This document shows, one piece after another, positions 38,619 through 48,143 of a stretch of DNA of 64,000 nucleotides. Origin of the DNA: Burkholderiales bacterium (lineage in GTDB: Bacteria > Pseudomonadota > Gammaproteobacteria > Burkholderiales > Casimicrobiaceae); NCBI GenBank assembly GCA_015075645.1, contig JABTUF010000001.1:434001-498000 (forward strand), given 5' to 3'. Made by a program: the position numbers and the translations under genes. Every line of letters starts with the position of its first letter. Position 1 is the first letter of the stretch. The notes below the pieces were generated by a model. That model saw only the letters and a program-made list of their open reading frames with translations, was not told where the DNA came from and did not search any database.

Positions 38619-39881
38619 TCAGTGAGTGGCGCTCGCCTTGGCGCTCAGCAGCGCCGCCACGTCGGCGAGCGCGACGGACCGCGCGAGCAGGTCACCCTGA
38701 CCGACGTCGCATCCTTCCCACTTGAAGAACTGCAGGTCCGACTCGGAGGCGATGCCGCTGGCGACCACGCCGGCGCCCAGCGTGTGCGCGAGCGCGATGA
38801 TCGACCGCGCCACGGCCGAGCGCTCGGCGTCGGCCGCGACGTTGCGCACGAACGAGCTGTGAATCTTGACTCGGTCGGGCCGCAGCCGGCGCAGCACCGG
38901 CAGCGAGACCATCCCGGACCCGAAGTCCACGACCGTGACCGTGACCTCCCTCGCCTGCAGGAACGCGAGGCCCTCGCGCGTTCCGGCGTGCTCGTGCAGC
39001 AGCGCCGACTCCGGCACCTCGAGGTCGATCGCGCCTGCGAACGGCGCCGACTCGCCGAGGCAGCGGTCGATGACCGACAGCACTTCGCAGTCCCAGACGC
39101 TCGCGGTGAGCATCGGCAGCGAGATCCGCAGCGAAGGATGCAGCGCCCGCCACGATCGCGCCCAGGCTCCGGCCTGACGCAGCAGCCACTCGTCGAAGCG
39201 CAGGCGAAGTTCCGGGTCCCGCACCGCGCTTGCGATCTGCGACAGGCCGAGAATGCCTTCACCCGACTTCCAGGTCGGCAGCATCTCGATGCCGACGATC
39301 GCGTTCGACGCGAGCGCCACTTCCGGTTGCGCGAGCAGGTGCAGTTCGCCTTGCTCGATCGCGCGCGCGAAGCCGGCCGCGAGCGCGTCCTGGCGCAGGT
39401 CGCGTTCCGCGCTCGCGGCGGCGGCGGGGCGCGGGCGGCGCAACGCGCCGATGTTGCGGAAGGCGCGCAGCGCCGAGATGACGATCGAGTGCAGCTTCTG
39501 CGCGGTGATCTCGGTTTTCAGGAAGTAGCCGTTGACCTCGAAGCGGAGCACGACGTCGCGCTCGGGCGCCATTCCCGGCTGTCCGGTGCGAACCACGATC
39601 TGCAGGTCGGCGTTGTGCAGTTCGTCGCGAATGAAGCGCACGAGGGCAAGGCCCGCGTCGTCGGACTCCATGACCACGTCGAGCAGGACCAGCGCGGTCT
39701 GCGGGTGCGCGCGCAGGAAGTTCTTCGCCTCGGCCGCCGACGAGGCGCTGTACAGCTCGATCGGCCGCCCGGCGTAGTGCGCGTTGGACAGCACCAGGCG
39801 GGTGACCTCGTGCACTTCGGGCTCGTCGTCGACCAGCAGGACGACCCAGGACTCGCGCGCGGGCTTCGGCTGCTCGATCAT
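38619..39881 (-). CDS. Response regulator with degenerate EAL domain
   Basis: A 420-residue protein. The receiver domain (about 12-135) has LLVDDEPEVHEVTRL with acidic pair Asp18-Asp19 and phospho-acceptor Asp68 in ALVLLDVVMES. The C-terminal part (about 165-415) is an EAL fold, but the usual EAL reads EML, the DDFGTG loop is VDFGSG, and AEGVE is ASGIA. Several metal ligands are therefore lost and c-di-GMP hydrolysis is unlikely. Its ATG overlaps the stop of the upstream permease-kinase (ATGA), which is presumably its phosphodonor. Confidence 0.88.
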   Translation of the reverse strand: MIEQPKPARESWVVLLVDDEPEVHEVTRLVLSNAHYAGRPIELYSASSAAEAKNFLRAHPQTALVLLDVVMESDDAGLALVRFIRDELHNADLQIVVRTGQPGMAPERDVVLRFEVNGYFLKTEITAQKLHSIVISALRAFRNIGALRRPRPAAAASAERDLRQDALAAGFARAIEQGELHLLAQPEVALASNAIVGIEMLPTWKSGEGILGLSQIASAVRDPELRLRFDEWLLRQAGAWARSWRALHPSLRISLPMLTASVWDCEVLSVIDRCLGESAPFAGAIDLEVPESALLHEHAGTREGLAFLQAREVTVTVVDFGSGMVSLPVLRRLRPDRVKIHSSFVRNVAADAERSAVARSIIALAHTLGAGVVASGIASESDLQFFKWEGCDVGQGDLLARSVALADVAALLSAKASATH

Positions 39882-42655
39882 GGCGTGTCCTTCCTCGGCG
39901 GCGCGCGCATCACGTGCACCGCTTCCGGACCGGGGCGGGCGAGGCGCGGGAGGCGGATCACGAACGCCACGCCGCGCCCGCCGGCGCGTTCCTCGACCCG
40001 GATCGATCCGCCGAGCTTGCGGGTCACGATGTTGTAGACGAGGTACAGTCCGAGGCCGCTGCCGCCGGCGCCGCGCCGGGTGGTGAAGAACGGGTCGAAG
40101 ACCAGCGTGCGGTGGGCAGCGGGAATGCCACGGCCGTCGTCCTCGTAGCGGATCGTGACCTCGTGCTCACCGCTCGCCTCGACCGCGATGGCGATCGAGC
40201 CGCCGGCCGCGGCCTCGAAGGCGTGCTGCAGCGAGTTGACGACGAGATTCGTGAGCACCTGCGCGAGCGGTCCGGGATAGCTGTCCATGACAAGACCGTC
40301 GGGGCCGTCGACGTGAACGGTGACGCGCGCCGGCTTGAGCTTCGGCCGCAGGTTCTGGAGCGTTTCACCGATGTAGGCGCGCAGGTCGAAGCGGCGGCGC
40401 TCGTCGCTGATCTGGTCGACCGCGACCTGCTTGAAGCTCTGCACGAGCTGCGCCGCGCGGTTCGCGTTGGACAGCAGGAGCCGCGCCGACTGCGAAGCGT
40501 CGTTCAGGTAATGGTCGAGCTCGGCGGCGGTCAAGGTCCCCGCGGCCACGTTCCTCTTCACGTCCTCCGTGCGATCGTGCAGGTACGACGCCGTGCTGAC
40601 CGCGATGCCCACCGGCGTGTTGATCTCGTGCGCGACGCCGGCGACCAGGCCGCCGAGAGAGGCCATCTTCTCCGACTCGACGAGATCGCGGCGCGTGATC
40701 TCGAGGTGCTGCAGCGACTGCAACAGCTCCGCCGCCGTCAGCTCCGCCCGCTCGTGCGACAGCACGATCCACCACGTTCCCACTGCGACCACGAGCATCG
40801 TCGCCGCGTACAGCCGCACCAGGATGTCGATGACGCCGGCGGACAGCGCCGGGTCGACCTGCATGAGCCGATAGGCGAGCACGAACACGGCGCCGGTGAC
40901 CGCCGCGCTCAGGCTGAACAGGCCTAGGAAGCGGCCGATCCGCCGTCCCAGATGCGGCTTGAAGGTGGCGACCTCCTCGACGCGCCGCGTGCGCGCGGCG
41001 AGCGAGCGCTCGTCCTGCTTGCAGAAGTCGTTGCAGTGGTTCTCGAGGCCGCAGCACAGCGAGCAGATCGCACCGCGGTAGAACGGGCAGTACGCCATGT
41101 CGCGCGGCTCGTACTCGCGCTCGCAGATCGAGCAGCGCGCCGGGGCGTCGCTCGCCCGGTTGCAGAAGTGCAGGTCGGGACGAGCGATGTAGTACTTCCC
41201 GCGCGTGGCGTAGGCGATCGCGATGGCGCTCGCGAAGGACGTGGCCAGCGCGATGAAGACGAAGAACGCCCGGGCGAACTCGCCGAAGGCGCCGACGTAG
41301 GCGCCGATCGACACCACGGTCGCGATCAGCATCGCGCCGCAGCCGACCGGATTGACGTTGTACAGGTGCGCGCGCTTGAACTCGACGTAGGAGGGGCTGA
41401 CGCCCAGCGGCTTGAGCACGACGAGGTCGGCCACCAGCGCGCCGATCCACGCGATCGCGACACTCGAGTAGACCGACAGGACCGCCTCCAGGGTGGCGAA
41501 GATTCCCATCAGCGTCAACAGCAGCGCCACCATGACGTTGAACACGAGCCAGACGACGCGTCCCGGGTGATAGTGCGCGAACCGGGCGAAGAAGTTCGAC
41601 CAGGCAAGGGATCCGCCGTAGGCGTTGGTGACGTTGATCTTGACCTGCGACAGGACGACGAACACCGCCGCGACCGCCAGCACCAGGTGCGGGTCGTCGA
41701 ACACGTACTCGTACGCCTTCACGTACATGTGCATCGGCTGCACCGCCTCGCCCGGCGTGCCGCCGGCGCGGATGGCGATGAACGCGAGCAGGCTGCCGGC
41801 GGCGATCTTCAGGCCGCCGAGGAGGATCCACCCCGGCCCGGCGCTCAAAAGCGCGATCCACCACGCGCGCCGGTTGGCCGCGGTGCGTTCCGGAAGGAAG
41901 CGCAGGTAGTCGGCCTGCTCGCCGATCTGGATGACGAGCGAGAACAGCACCCCGGTGGCGGCGCCGAACAGCAGCACGTTGAACCCGCCCTGCGACTGGC
42001 CGTGGCCGTGATACGACGACCAGGCCGCGAGCACCCCCGGATCGCGGTACAGGATGAACACGAAGGGCAGGATCAGCAGCACCAGCCACAACGGCTGCGT
42101 CCACAGCTGCAGCCGGTTGATCAACGTGACGCCGAAGAAGGCGAGAGGAATGATCACCAGAGACGAGACGAGGTAGCCGACGACGATGTTGAGCCCGAGC
42201 GCGAGCTCGAGCGCCTGCGCCATGATCGCCGCTTCGAGGGCGAAGAAGATGAACGTGAACGAGGCGTAGATCAGCGACGGGATCGTCGAGCCGATGAACC
42301 CGAAGCCGGAGCCCCGCGTGAGCAGGTCGATGTCGACGTTCGCGGTCGCCGCGTAGTAGGCGATCGGCACGCTGATCAGCAGGATCAGCAGCGACACGAG
42401 AACGATGGCCGGGAACGCGTTCTGGAAGCCGTAGCTGATCGTGATGCTGCCGCCGATCGCCTCGAGCGCGAGGAACGAGATGCCGCCGATCGCGGTGTTG
42501 GCGACGATGAACGGCGACCAGCGCCGGTACGAGCGCGCCGCGTAGCGCAGCGCGTAGTCTTCGAGCGTCTCGTTCGCGACCCACGACTGGTACTGCCGCT
42601 TGACGCGGATGATGGGCGCTTCCGAGACGACGTCGGAGGCGAGGCGGGTTTGCAT
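39878..42655 (-). CDS. NCS1-type permease fused to a sensor histidine kinase
   Basis: A 925-residue hybrid. Residues about 15-470 form a twelve-helix NCS1 (cytosine/purine/hydantoin) permease, with ANTAIGGISFLALEAIGGSI near the start and SQVKINVTNAYGGSLAWSNF in the middle. Residues 497-545 hold a Cys-rich insert (CSIC, YCPFYRG, CSLCC, HCNDFC). Two membrane segments follow (about 570-640). The H-box is MASLGGLVAGVAHEINTPVG (His near 675). The ATPase domain has LTNLVVNSLQHAFE, DDGRGIP and GGSGLGLYLVYNIV. The ATG at 42655 was chosen for its GGGATCGGA upstream; one at 42715 is possible. It probably senses or transports a nucleobase or hydantoin-like compound. Confidence 0.88.
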   Translation of the reverse strand: MQTRLASDVVSEAPIIRVKRQYQSWVANETLEDYALRYAARSYRRWSPFIVANTAIGGISFLALEAIGGSITISYGFQNAFPAIVLVSLLILLISVPIAYYAATANVDIDLLTRGSGFGFIGSTIPSLIYASFTFIFFALEAAIMAQALELALGLNIVVGYLVSSLVIIPLAFFGVTLINRLQLWTQPLWLVLLILPFVFILYRDPGVLAAWSSYHGHGQSQGGFNVLLFGAATGVLFSLVIQIGEQADYLRFLPERTAANRRAWWIALLSAGPGWILLGGLKIAAGSLLAFIAIRAGGTPGEAVQPMHMYVKAYEYVFDDPHLVLAVAAVFVVLSQVKINVTNAYGGSLAWSNFFARFAHYHPGRVVWLVFNVMVALLLTLMGIFATLEAVLSVYSSVAIAWIGALVADLVVLKPLGVSPSYVEFKRAHLYNVNPVGCGAMLIATVVSIGAYVGAFGEFARAFFVFIALATSFASAIAIAYATRGKYYIARPDLHFCNRASDAPARCSICEREYEPRDMAYCPFYRGAICSLCCGLENHCNDFCKQDERSLAARTRRVEEVATFKPHLGRRIGRFLGLFSLSAAVTGAVFVLAYRLMQVDPALSAGVIDILVRLYAATMLVVAVGTWWIVLSHERAELTAAELLQSLQHLEITRRDLVESEKMASLGGLVAGVAHEINTPVGIAVSTASYLHDRTEDVKRNVAAGTLTAAELDHYLNDASQSARLLLSNANRAAQLVQSFKQVAVDQISDERRRFDLRAYIGETLQNLRPKLKPARVTVHVDGPDGLVMDSYPGPLAQVLTNLVVNSLQHAFEAAAGGSIAIAVEASGEHEVTIRYEDDGRGIPAAHRTLVFDPFFTTRRGAGGSGLGLYLVYNIVTRKLGGSIRVEERAGGRGVAFVIRLPRLARPGPEAVHVMRAPPRKDTP

Positions 42656-42918
42656 TCCGATCCCGGGGACGATTGCGTTGCCGGGAAAGTATGTTGCCGA
42701 ACGCCGTGTCAGCACAACCGCGGGTGGCCGGTGCGAAGCCTGTTAGCCCCTCCCGCGGCGAATCGCGGTTATCCTCCCCCGTTGACATGGGCGGCGGACC
42801 CGCCGAGAGTGTCGCCCAGGCCGGGGTCGGGCCTACGGCCGCAGAGCAGGAACCGGCAGGCCGCGGGGCAGTCCGCGGCGCCGCGCTCGCCGCGGCACAC
42901 CTTCACGGGTTTCGGAGC

Positions 42919-44070
42919 ATGACGGCTACGTCGGAAAACGACGATCGCGACCGCACGCTGGCAGACATCGTCTACGGCATTCACGCGGCCGGTGACGAGG
43001 AGGGCGACTGGCAGCGCGTGCTCGACATGCTGCGCGGCTGGCTGGACGCCCGCGTGACCGCACTTTGCCGCCATCACTTCATCCGTGGCGAGGGCGACAC
43101 GCTCTACGACGCGCCGCAGGACCCCGCGCTGCGCGCCGCCTTGGCCGGGTACGCACCGCGCAACCCCTGGTTCCTGTCGAGCATCGACTACGCCGCGGGT
43201 CGGGTGATGACCGGCGAGGAGCTGATCGGTGCGCACGACCTCGTGCGCACGGACTTCTACCGCGGGCTGCTCAAGCCGCGCGGACTCCTCCACCGCTTGT
43301 GCGGGGTCGTGGCCCGGCGCGGGGACCTCGTCTATTTCGTCGACGCGCTGCGCGCAGAGGGCGAGGAGCCGTTCGGGGACCGCGAACGCGCCGACCTCGG
43401 ATGCACGCTGCCGCACTTCAGCCTCGCGCTCGACAATCGCTGGCGATACCAGCAGGCAGGCGACCTCGCGCGCGCGCTGATGCGCATCGTCGACCAGGAT
43501 GCGCACCCGACGCTGCTGCTGACCCGCGAGGGCCGCGTGGTCTACCACAACCGGCGCGCGGGCGAGCTCACCGCCGAGGCGGACGGCCTTCACGTGTCCG
43601 GCGACAGGCTGGTCGCCACCACCGCGACCGACAACCGGTCGCTGCGCGAGGCGATGCTCGAGCTGTCCCGCGATGCGGCGCTCGACGCGGGGGCCGCGGC
43701 CCGCGTCCTGACGATCTCGGTGCCTGCGGGCGGCCACCCCTCGATCCTGATCGCGCGCTCGGCCGGCCGCGGGTTCTTGAGCGATGCCGGCGAGCTGTGC
43801 GACCTCGTCATGGTCATGACGCGCAACGCCCATTCGGAGCACGATCCGCGCAGCTGCCCGTTCGCCCGCCAGTTCGAGCTCACGCCCGCGCAGGCGCGCG
43901 TCAATGCCCTGGTGTTCTCCGGACACGGCCTGTCGAGTGTGGCGCGCTCGCTCAAGGTGTCCGAGAACACCGTGCGCACGCATCTCAAGCAGATCTACCA
44001 GAAGACCAACACCCACGGCCAGATGGAGCTCGTGCACCTGCACGCGCGCGTGTGCGTCGACCGGCGCTAG
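42919..44070 (+). CDS. LuxR-family transcriptional regulator
   Basis: A 383-residue regulator. The C-terminal helix-turn-helix is clear at about 320-375 (LTPAQARVNALVFSGHGLSS, VSENTVRTHLKQIYQKTNTH). The N-terminal 300 residues are predicted soluble and carry a PAS-like stretch (PTLLLTREGRVVYHNRRAGE near 195-215); no autoinducer or receiver domain is obvious. The ATG at 42919 follows TTCGGAGC. It is divergent from the permease-kinase gene, with 263 bp between starts in which no convincing promoter pair was found. Candidate operators lie behind it at 44085-44125 and before the formamidase operon. Confidence 0.88.
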   Translation: MTATSENDDRDRTLADIVYGIHAAGDEEGDWQRVLDMLRGWLDARVTALCRHHFIRGEGDTLYDAPQDPALRAALAGYAPRNPWFLSSIDYAAGRVMTGEELIGAHDLVRTDFYRGLLKPRGLLHRLCGVVARRGDLVYFVDALRAEGEEPFGDRERADLGCTLPHFSLALDNRWRYQQAGDLARALMRIVDQDAHPTLLLTREGRVVYHNRRAGELTAEADGLHVSGDRLVATTATDNRSLREAMLELSRDAALDAGAAARVLTISVPAGGHPSILIARSAGRGFLSDAGELCDLVMVMTRNAHSEHDPRSCPFARQFELTPAQARVNALVFSGHGLSSVARSLKVSENTVRTHLKQIYQKTNTHGQMELVHLHARVCVDRR

Positions 44071-44084
44071 GCTACGCTCCCGCC

Positions 44085-44125
44085 CTCACCCGTCCGGGTG
44101 ACGACGCCTCATCCATCCGGGTGAG
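44085..44125. promoter_or_regulatory. Two phased CTCACCC-N4-GGGTGAG dyads behind luxR
   Basis: CTCACCC-GTCC-GGGTGAC at 44085-44102 and CTCATCC-ATCC-GGGTGAG at 44108-44125, starts 23 bp apart, the same period as the triplet at 38526-38590. They begin 15 bp after the luxR stop. They might serve a gene once located to the right, now replaced by the CRISPR locus, or act as small hairpins at the transcript end. Confidence 0.5.
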
Positions 44126-44290
44126 ATCGCGCCTACGTGCAGCGCGTGCGCGCGAGCCGCGCGAGGCCCACGCCGGCCGCGATGTCCTTGCTGCCGTGTC
44201 GCCCGCGGCGTGGGCCACGGTTGGCGGCGGCGCGCGCAACCGGCAGGCGCTGGCTCAAGGCAACCAGCAGGATGCGCCGCACCGGCGTCG

Positions 44291-44475
44291 TCACGGCGCG
44301 CGAGTGTGGTCGCGCAGGCAGCGCAGCGTCCGCTGCGGCGTGAACGACGCCACCGTGCAGCCGGGCGCCAGGATGAAGCGGCGGCGGCCGGCCTGCGCGA
44401 GCGCGTCGTCGATCTCGGCGCGCAGCTCCGGCAGCGGCCGCTCCTGAATGCGAGGCGCGCGACCTGCAATGCGAG
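44291..44475 (-). pseudogene. C-terminal remnant of a uroporphyrinogen decarboxylase-like protein
   Basis: One reverse frame ending at the TGA 44291-44293 reads RPLPELRAEIDDALAQAGRR, RFILAPGCTVASFTPQRTLR and CLRDHTRAP. The FILAPGCTV stretch resembles the C-terminal end of URO-D superfamily proteins. The frame runs into the first CRISPR repeat (44499), so the rest of the gene is missing, which suggests that arrival of the array truncated it. The bases 44126-44290 hold no recognisable gene. Family assignment is from memory of the motif only. Confidence 0.35.
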
Positions 44476-44498
44476 CGGACGCCGGTCTACCTGCAACG

Positions 44499-47400
44499 GT
44501 TTCAATCCACGCGCGCCCCGTGAGAGGCGCGCGACTCCAAGTCGAGCGCGTCTCGTGTGCGAAGTTTCAATCCACGCGCGCCCCGTGAGAGGCGCGCGAC
44601 TCTGCCAGGTCGAGCTTGCGCGTGCGGTGCGCGTTGTTTCAATCCACGCGCGCCCCGTGAGAGGCGCGCGACTTTGCTCCTTATGGTGATGCGACATTCG
44701 ATCGTAGTTTCAATCCACGCGCGCGCGCAGAGGCGCGCGACCATCGTTTCCATCACGTCGGCCCCGTACGCTTGATGTTTCAATCCACGCGCGCCCCGTG
44801 AGAGGCGCGCGACAAGGTCGAGGTGGACGGGGTGGTGTTCGATTCGACGTTTCAATCCACGCGCGCCCCGTGAGAGGCGCGCGACCATCACGTCGTCGAG
44901 CGCCTTCACTACTGGCGCATGTTTCAATCCACGCGCGCCCCGTGAGAGGCGCGCGACCCGCGTGCGGCCCGCGCCCCGACGGCTGGCCGAAGTTTCAATC
45001 CACGCGCGCCCCGTGAGAGGCGCGCGACGTTGGATCACCTTGGATCATCTGCGCGGGTTTGCCGTTTCAATCCACGCGCGCCCCGTGAGAGGCGCGCGAC
45101 CCTGTCGCGGATGATCGCATTGATCGGTCGGGCAATGTTTCAATCCACGCGCGCCCCGTGAGAGGCGCGCGACTGACGCGTCGGATGCAAACTGCGTGCT
45201 TCGTCGATGTTTCAATCCACGCGCCCCGTGAGAGGCGCGCGACCCCGACACCAACACCCCGCCTCGTCATTGCAGCGGCGGTTTCAATCCACGCCGCGCC
45301 GAGAGGCGCGCGACAGGATCGACCGCGGCACCTCCCGCGCCTCGTTGATGTTTCAATCCACGCGCGCCCCGTGAGAGGCGCGCGACCGGCGATCGAGGCG
45401 GTGATCGGCTCGTTGTTGACGTTTCAATCCACGCGCGCCCCGTGAGAGGCGCGCGACAAGGACGTCGACCGGTGGACGGGGTGTGTTCGTTCGACGTTTC
45501 AATCCACGCGCGCCCGTGAGGCGCGCGCGACGACCACGATGCAAACGTTGATTGCATGTACGGAGTGTTTCAATCCACGCGCGCCCCCGTGCTGGGCGCG
45601 CGACGCAGGATGCGGCGGTTGTCACGACGACGACGGCGGCGTTTCAATCCACGCGCGCCCCGTGAGAGGCGCGCGACGACGATCCGCAATACGGACGCAT
45701 TACGGACGCGCGTTTCAATCCACGCGCGCCCCGTGAGAGGCGCGCGACGTCCGGTAGCCGTCTCGACGCCACGCTTATCCCTTGTTTCAATCCACGCGCG
45801 CCCCGTGAGAGGCGCGCGACCTCGAGGGGTTCGTGCTGCGCTACGGAGACGGGACGTTTCAATCCACGCGCGCCCCGTGAGAGGCGCGCGACCCGCCGCG
45901 ATGAGGACGGTGACCGACGTCCTGGCGTTTCAATCCACGCGCGCCCCGTGAGAGGCGCGCGACCCTTGCGCCCCCGGATGCGCGCGGAGACCTCCGGGTT
46001 TCAATCCACGCGCGCCCCGTGAGAGGCGCGCGACCGGCGATCGAGGCGGTGATCGGCTCGTTGTTGACGTTTCAATCCACGCGCGCCCCGTGAGAGGCGC
46101 GCGACAAGGTCGAGGTGGACGGGGTGGTGTTCGATTCGACGTTTCAATCCACGCGCGCCCCGTGAGAGGCGCGCGACCGCAACAATCGCAAGATCGATGG
46201 TGCGCCGGCGCACGCGGTTTCAATCCACGCGCGCCCCGTGAGAGGCGCGCGACGCTTCGATGCGACTTCATCCGCGCACGCGTCGTGTTTCAATCCACGC
46301 GCGCCCCGTGGGCGCGCCGGCCTGCCGCGATCGACTGCGGGCCGTACATCGACTCGTTTCAATCCACGCGCGCCCCGAGAGGCGCGCGACGGCGCGTGAT
46401 CGGTCAGTCAATCGCCTGACGTCGTTTCAATCCACGCGCGCCCCGTGAGAGAGGCGACCGCGCGCCGGACGGCCCGTTGAGTGGGTCGCGCGTTTCAATC
46501 CACGCGCGCCCCGTGAGAGGCGCGCGACCGCCATGATTAACCCGTTGATCGACGCCATCCGCCGCGTTTCAATCCACGCGCGCCGTGAGAGGCGCGCGAC
46601 GCGACTCGGCGGCCGCCGCCGCGCCGATCGGGTTTCAATCCACGCGCGCGCCGTGAAGCGCGCGCGCGACAAGGCTTCAAAACTCGCGTGAAGCCGGCCG
46701 GCCGATCCTCGGTTTCAATCCGCGCGCCACGTGAGAGGCGCGCGACCCTTGGCGTGAAGCACCCGCACGCCCGGTTTCAATTTCAATCCACGCGCCCCGT
46801 GAGAGGCGCGCGACGGTGATCCGCGGTCAGGAGACGCCGGTTATTTTCAATCCACGCGCGCCCCGTGAGAGGCGCGCGACCTCTCATGCGCGCGTTCGCT
46901 CGCATCGACATCCGTTTCAATCCACGCGCGCCGTTAGATCCACGCGCGCGCCCGTGAGAGGCGCGCGACAACGCGCGATCCGCGGACCTTCCGAAGATCA
47001 AGTTTCAATCCACGCGCCCGCTGGAGGGCGCGCGACGCGTGGGCGAGGTGAAATTGGCCGTGTCGAGCAGGTTTCAATCCACGCGCGCCCCGTGAGAGGC
47101 GCGCGACCAGGTCCGTGCGCTCGAGCGCGCCCTCGATGCGTGAGTTTCAATCCACGCGCGCCCCGTGAGAGGCGCGCGCCGCGAGCACCAATCCTGCCGG
47201 CGATCACGCGCGTTTCAATCACGCGCGCCCGTGAGAGGGCGCGCGACGCCGCGCCACCTGGTCGATGTTGCTCTTCACGTCGTTTCAATCCACGCGCCCC
47301 GTGAGAGGCGCGCGCGTGCGCGGCGCGCCGCGCGCAGCGTTGTTTCAATCCACGCGCGCCCCGTGAGAGCGCGCGACGATGCGGCGACTTGAAGCGCGCT

Positions 47401-47672
47401 GCGCGACCGCCGTTTCAATCCACGCGCGCCGCCCGTGAGAGGCGCGCTTCAACGCGCGACGCGTCGATCATTCGACGCGCCAGATCGGCCAGTTTCAATC
47501 CACGCGCGCCCCGTGAGAGGCGCGCGACGCCGACCTCTCCGGCGCGGGCTCGCTCGACGACTCGTTTCAATCCACGCGCGCCCCGTGAGAGGCGCGCGAC
47601 CTGGCGGCGGGGTACGACGGTCGGAGCCAGGCGGAGTTTCAATCCACGCGCGCCCCGTGAGAGGCGCGCGAC
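44499..47672 (-). CRISPR. Type I-C CRISPR array, 45 repeats and 44 spacers
   Basis: The 37-base repeat begins GTTTCAATCCACGCGCGCCC and ends CGTGAGAGGCGCGCGAC on the + strand. The reverse complement ends in GTGGATTGAAAC, the usual type I-C handle, so the array is transcribed from the right (minus strand), towards 44499. About 25 repeats are exact; the others carry small indels, mostly between 46287 and 47460 (for example 56 bases at 46914-46969, 31 at 46287-46317). Spacers are mostly 33-36 bases. Spacer 45387-45420 equals 46035-46068, spacer 44814-44848 equals 46106-46140, and 45458-45495 is a damaged copy of the latter. Confidence 0.97.
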
Positions 47673-47852
47673 GCCACCTATGCAACTTCTTGTGGCTGCT
47701 GCTGATTCTGCACACTTCGCGCGAACCTGCAAGCGCGTCTCGATTCCCGGCTTGTTGCCGTTGGGACTGCCTCTCGCTCTGACTGGAGGGAGGCATCCTG
47801 CCAGCAAGCGCGAACCTATGCCCAACAGGTCGACGCTTCGGGTCCGCGCAAG
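47673..47852 (-). promoter_or_regulatory. CRISPR leader
   Basis: 180 bp between the cas2 stop and the leader-proximal repeat. Its base composition is less GC-rich than the array. It contains two direct copies of GCGCGAACCT (47719-47728 and 47808-47817, 89 bp apart). Position and array orientation make it the leader with the array promoter and integration signals; no unambiguous -10/-35 was seen. Confidence 0.7.
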
Positions 47853-48143
47853 TCAGAAGACCAGCGGCGCGTCGAAGTCCTGGGCACGGAACCGGCCGTG
47901 CTCCCGGACCTCGCAGCCCCTCCCATCGCCGAGGCGGTACAGCCGCAGGCAGTCGCGCTCCAGGTCCATGATCGAAAGCAGCCGGCGCTCCAGGACCTCG
48001 AGTCCCGCCAAGTCGAGTTGGCACTCGAACACCGACTTTTGCACCCGCTGCCCCCGGCTTTCGCAGGCCTTGGCCACCTGGCGCAATCGGCGTCGGCCCG
48101 CTGCGTCTTCGGTGTTGACGTCGTAGCACACGATCACCAGCAT
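47853..48143 (-). CDS. cas2: CRISPR-associated endonuclease Cas2
   Basis: A 96-residue Cas2 with ferredoxin-like fold. It begins [20 protein letters not shown] with the conserved Asp8, and continues [20 protein letters not shown]. It forms the spacer-integration complex with Cas1, which is disrupted here, so this protein probably has no working partner. It lies 13 bp downstream of the cas1 stop and is the last cas gene before the leader. Confidence 0.95.
   Translation of the reverse strand: MLVIVCYDVNTEDAAGRRRLRQVAKACESRGQRVQKSVFECQLDLAGLEVLERRLLSIMDLERDCLRLYRLGDGRGCEVREHGRFRAQDFDAPLVF

Noticed and set aside
44502-47304. Open frames running through the CRISPR array (proteins with repeated ARLSRGARGLK or SIHARPVRGAR)
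   Set aside because: They are translations of the repeat itself. Periodicity and flanking cas genes show an array, not a repeat protein.
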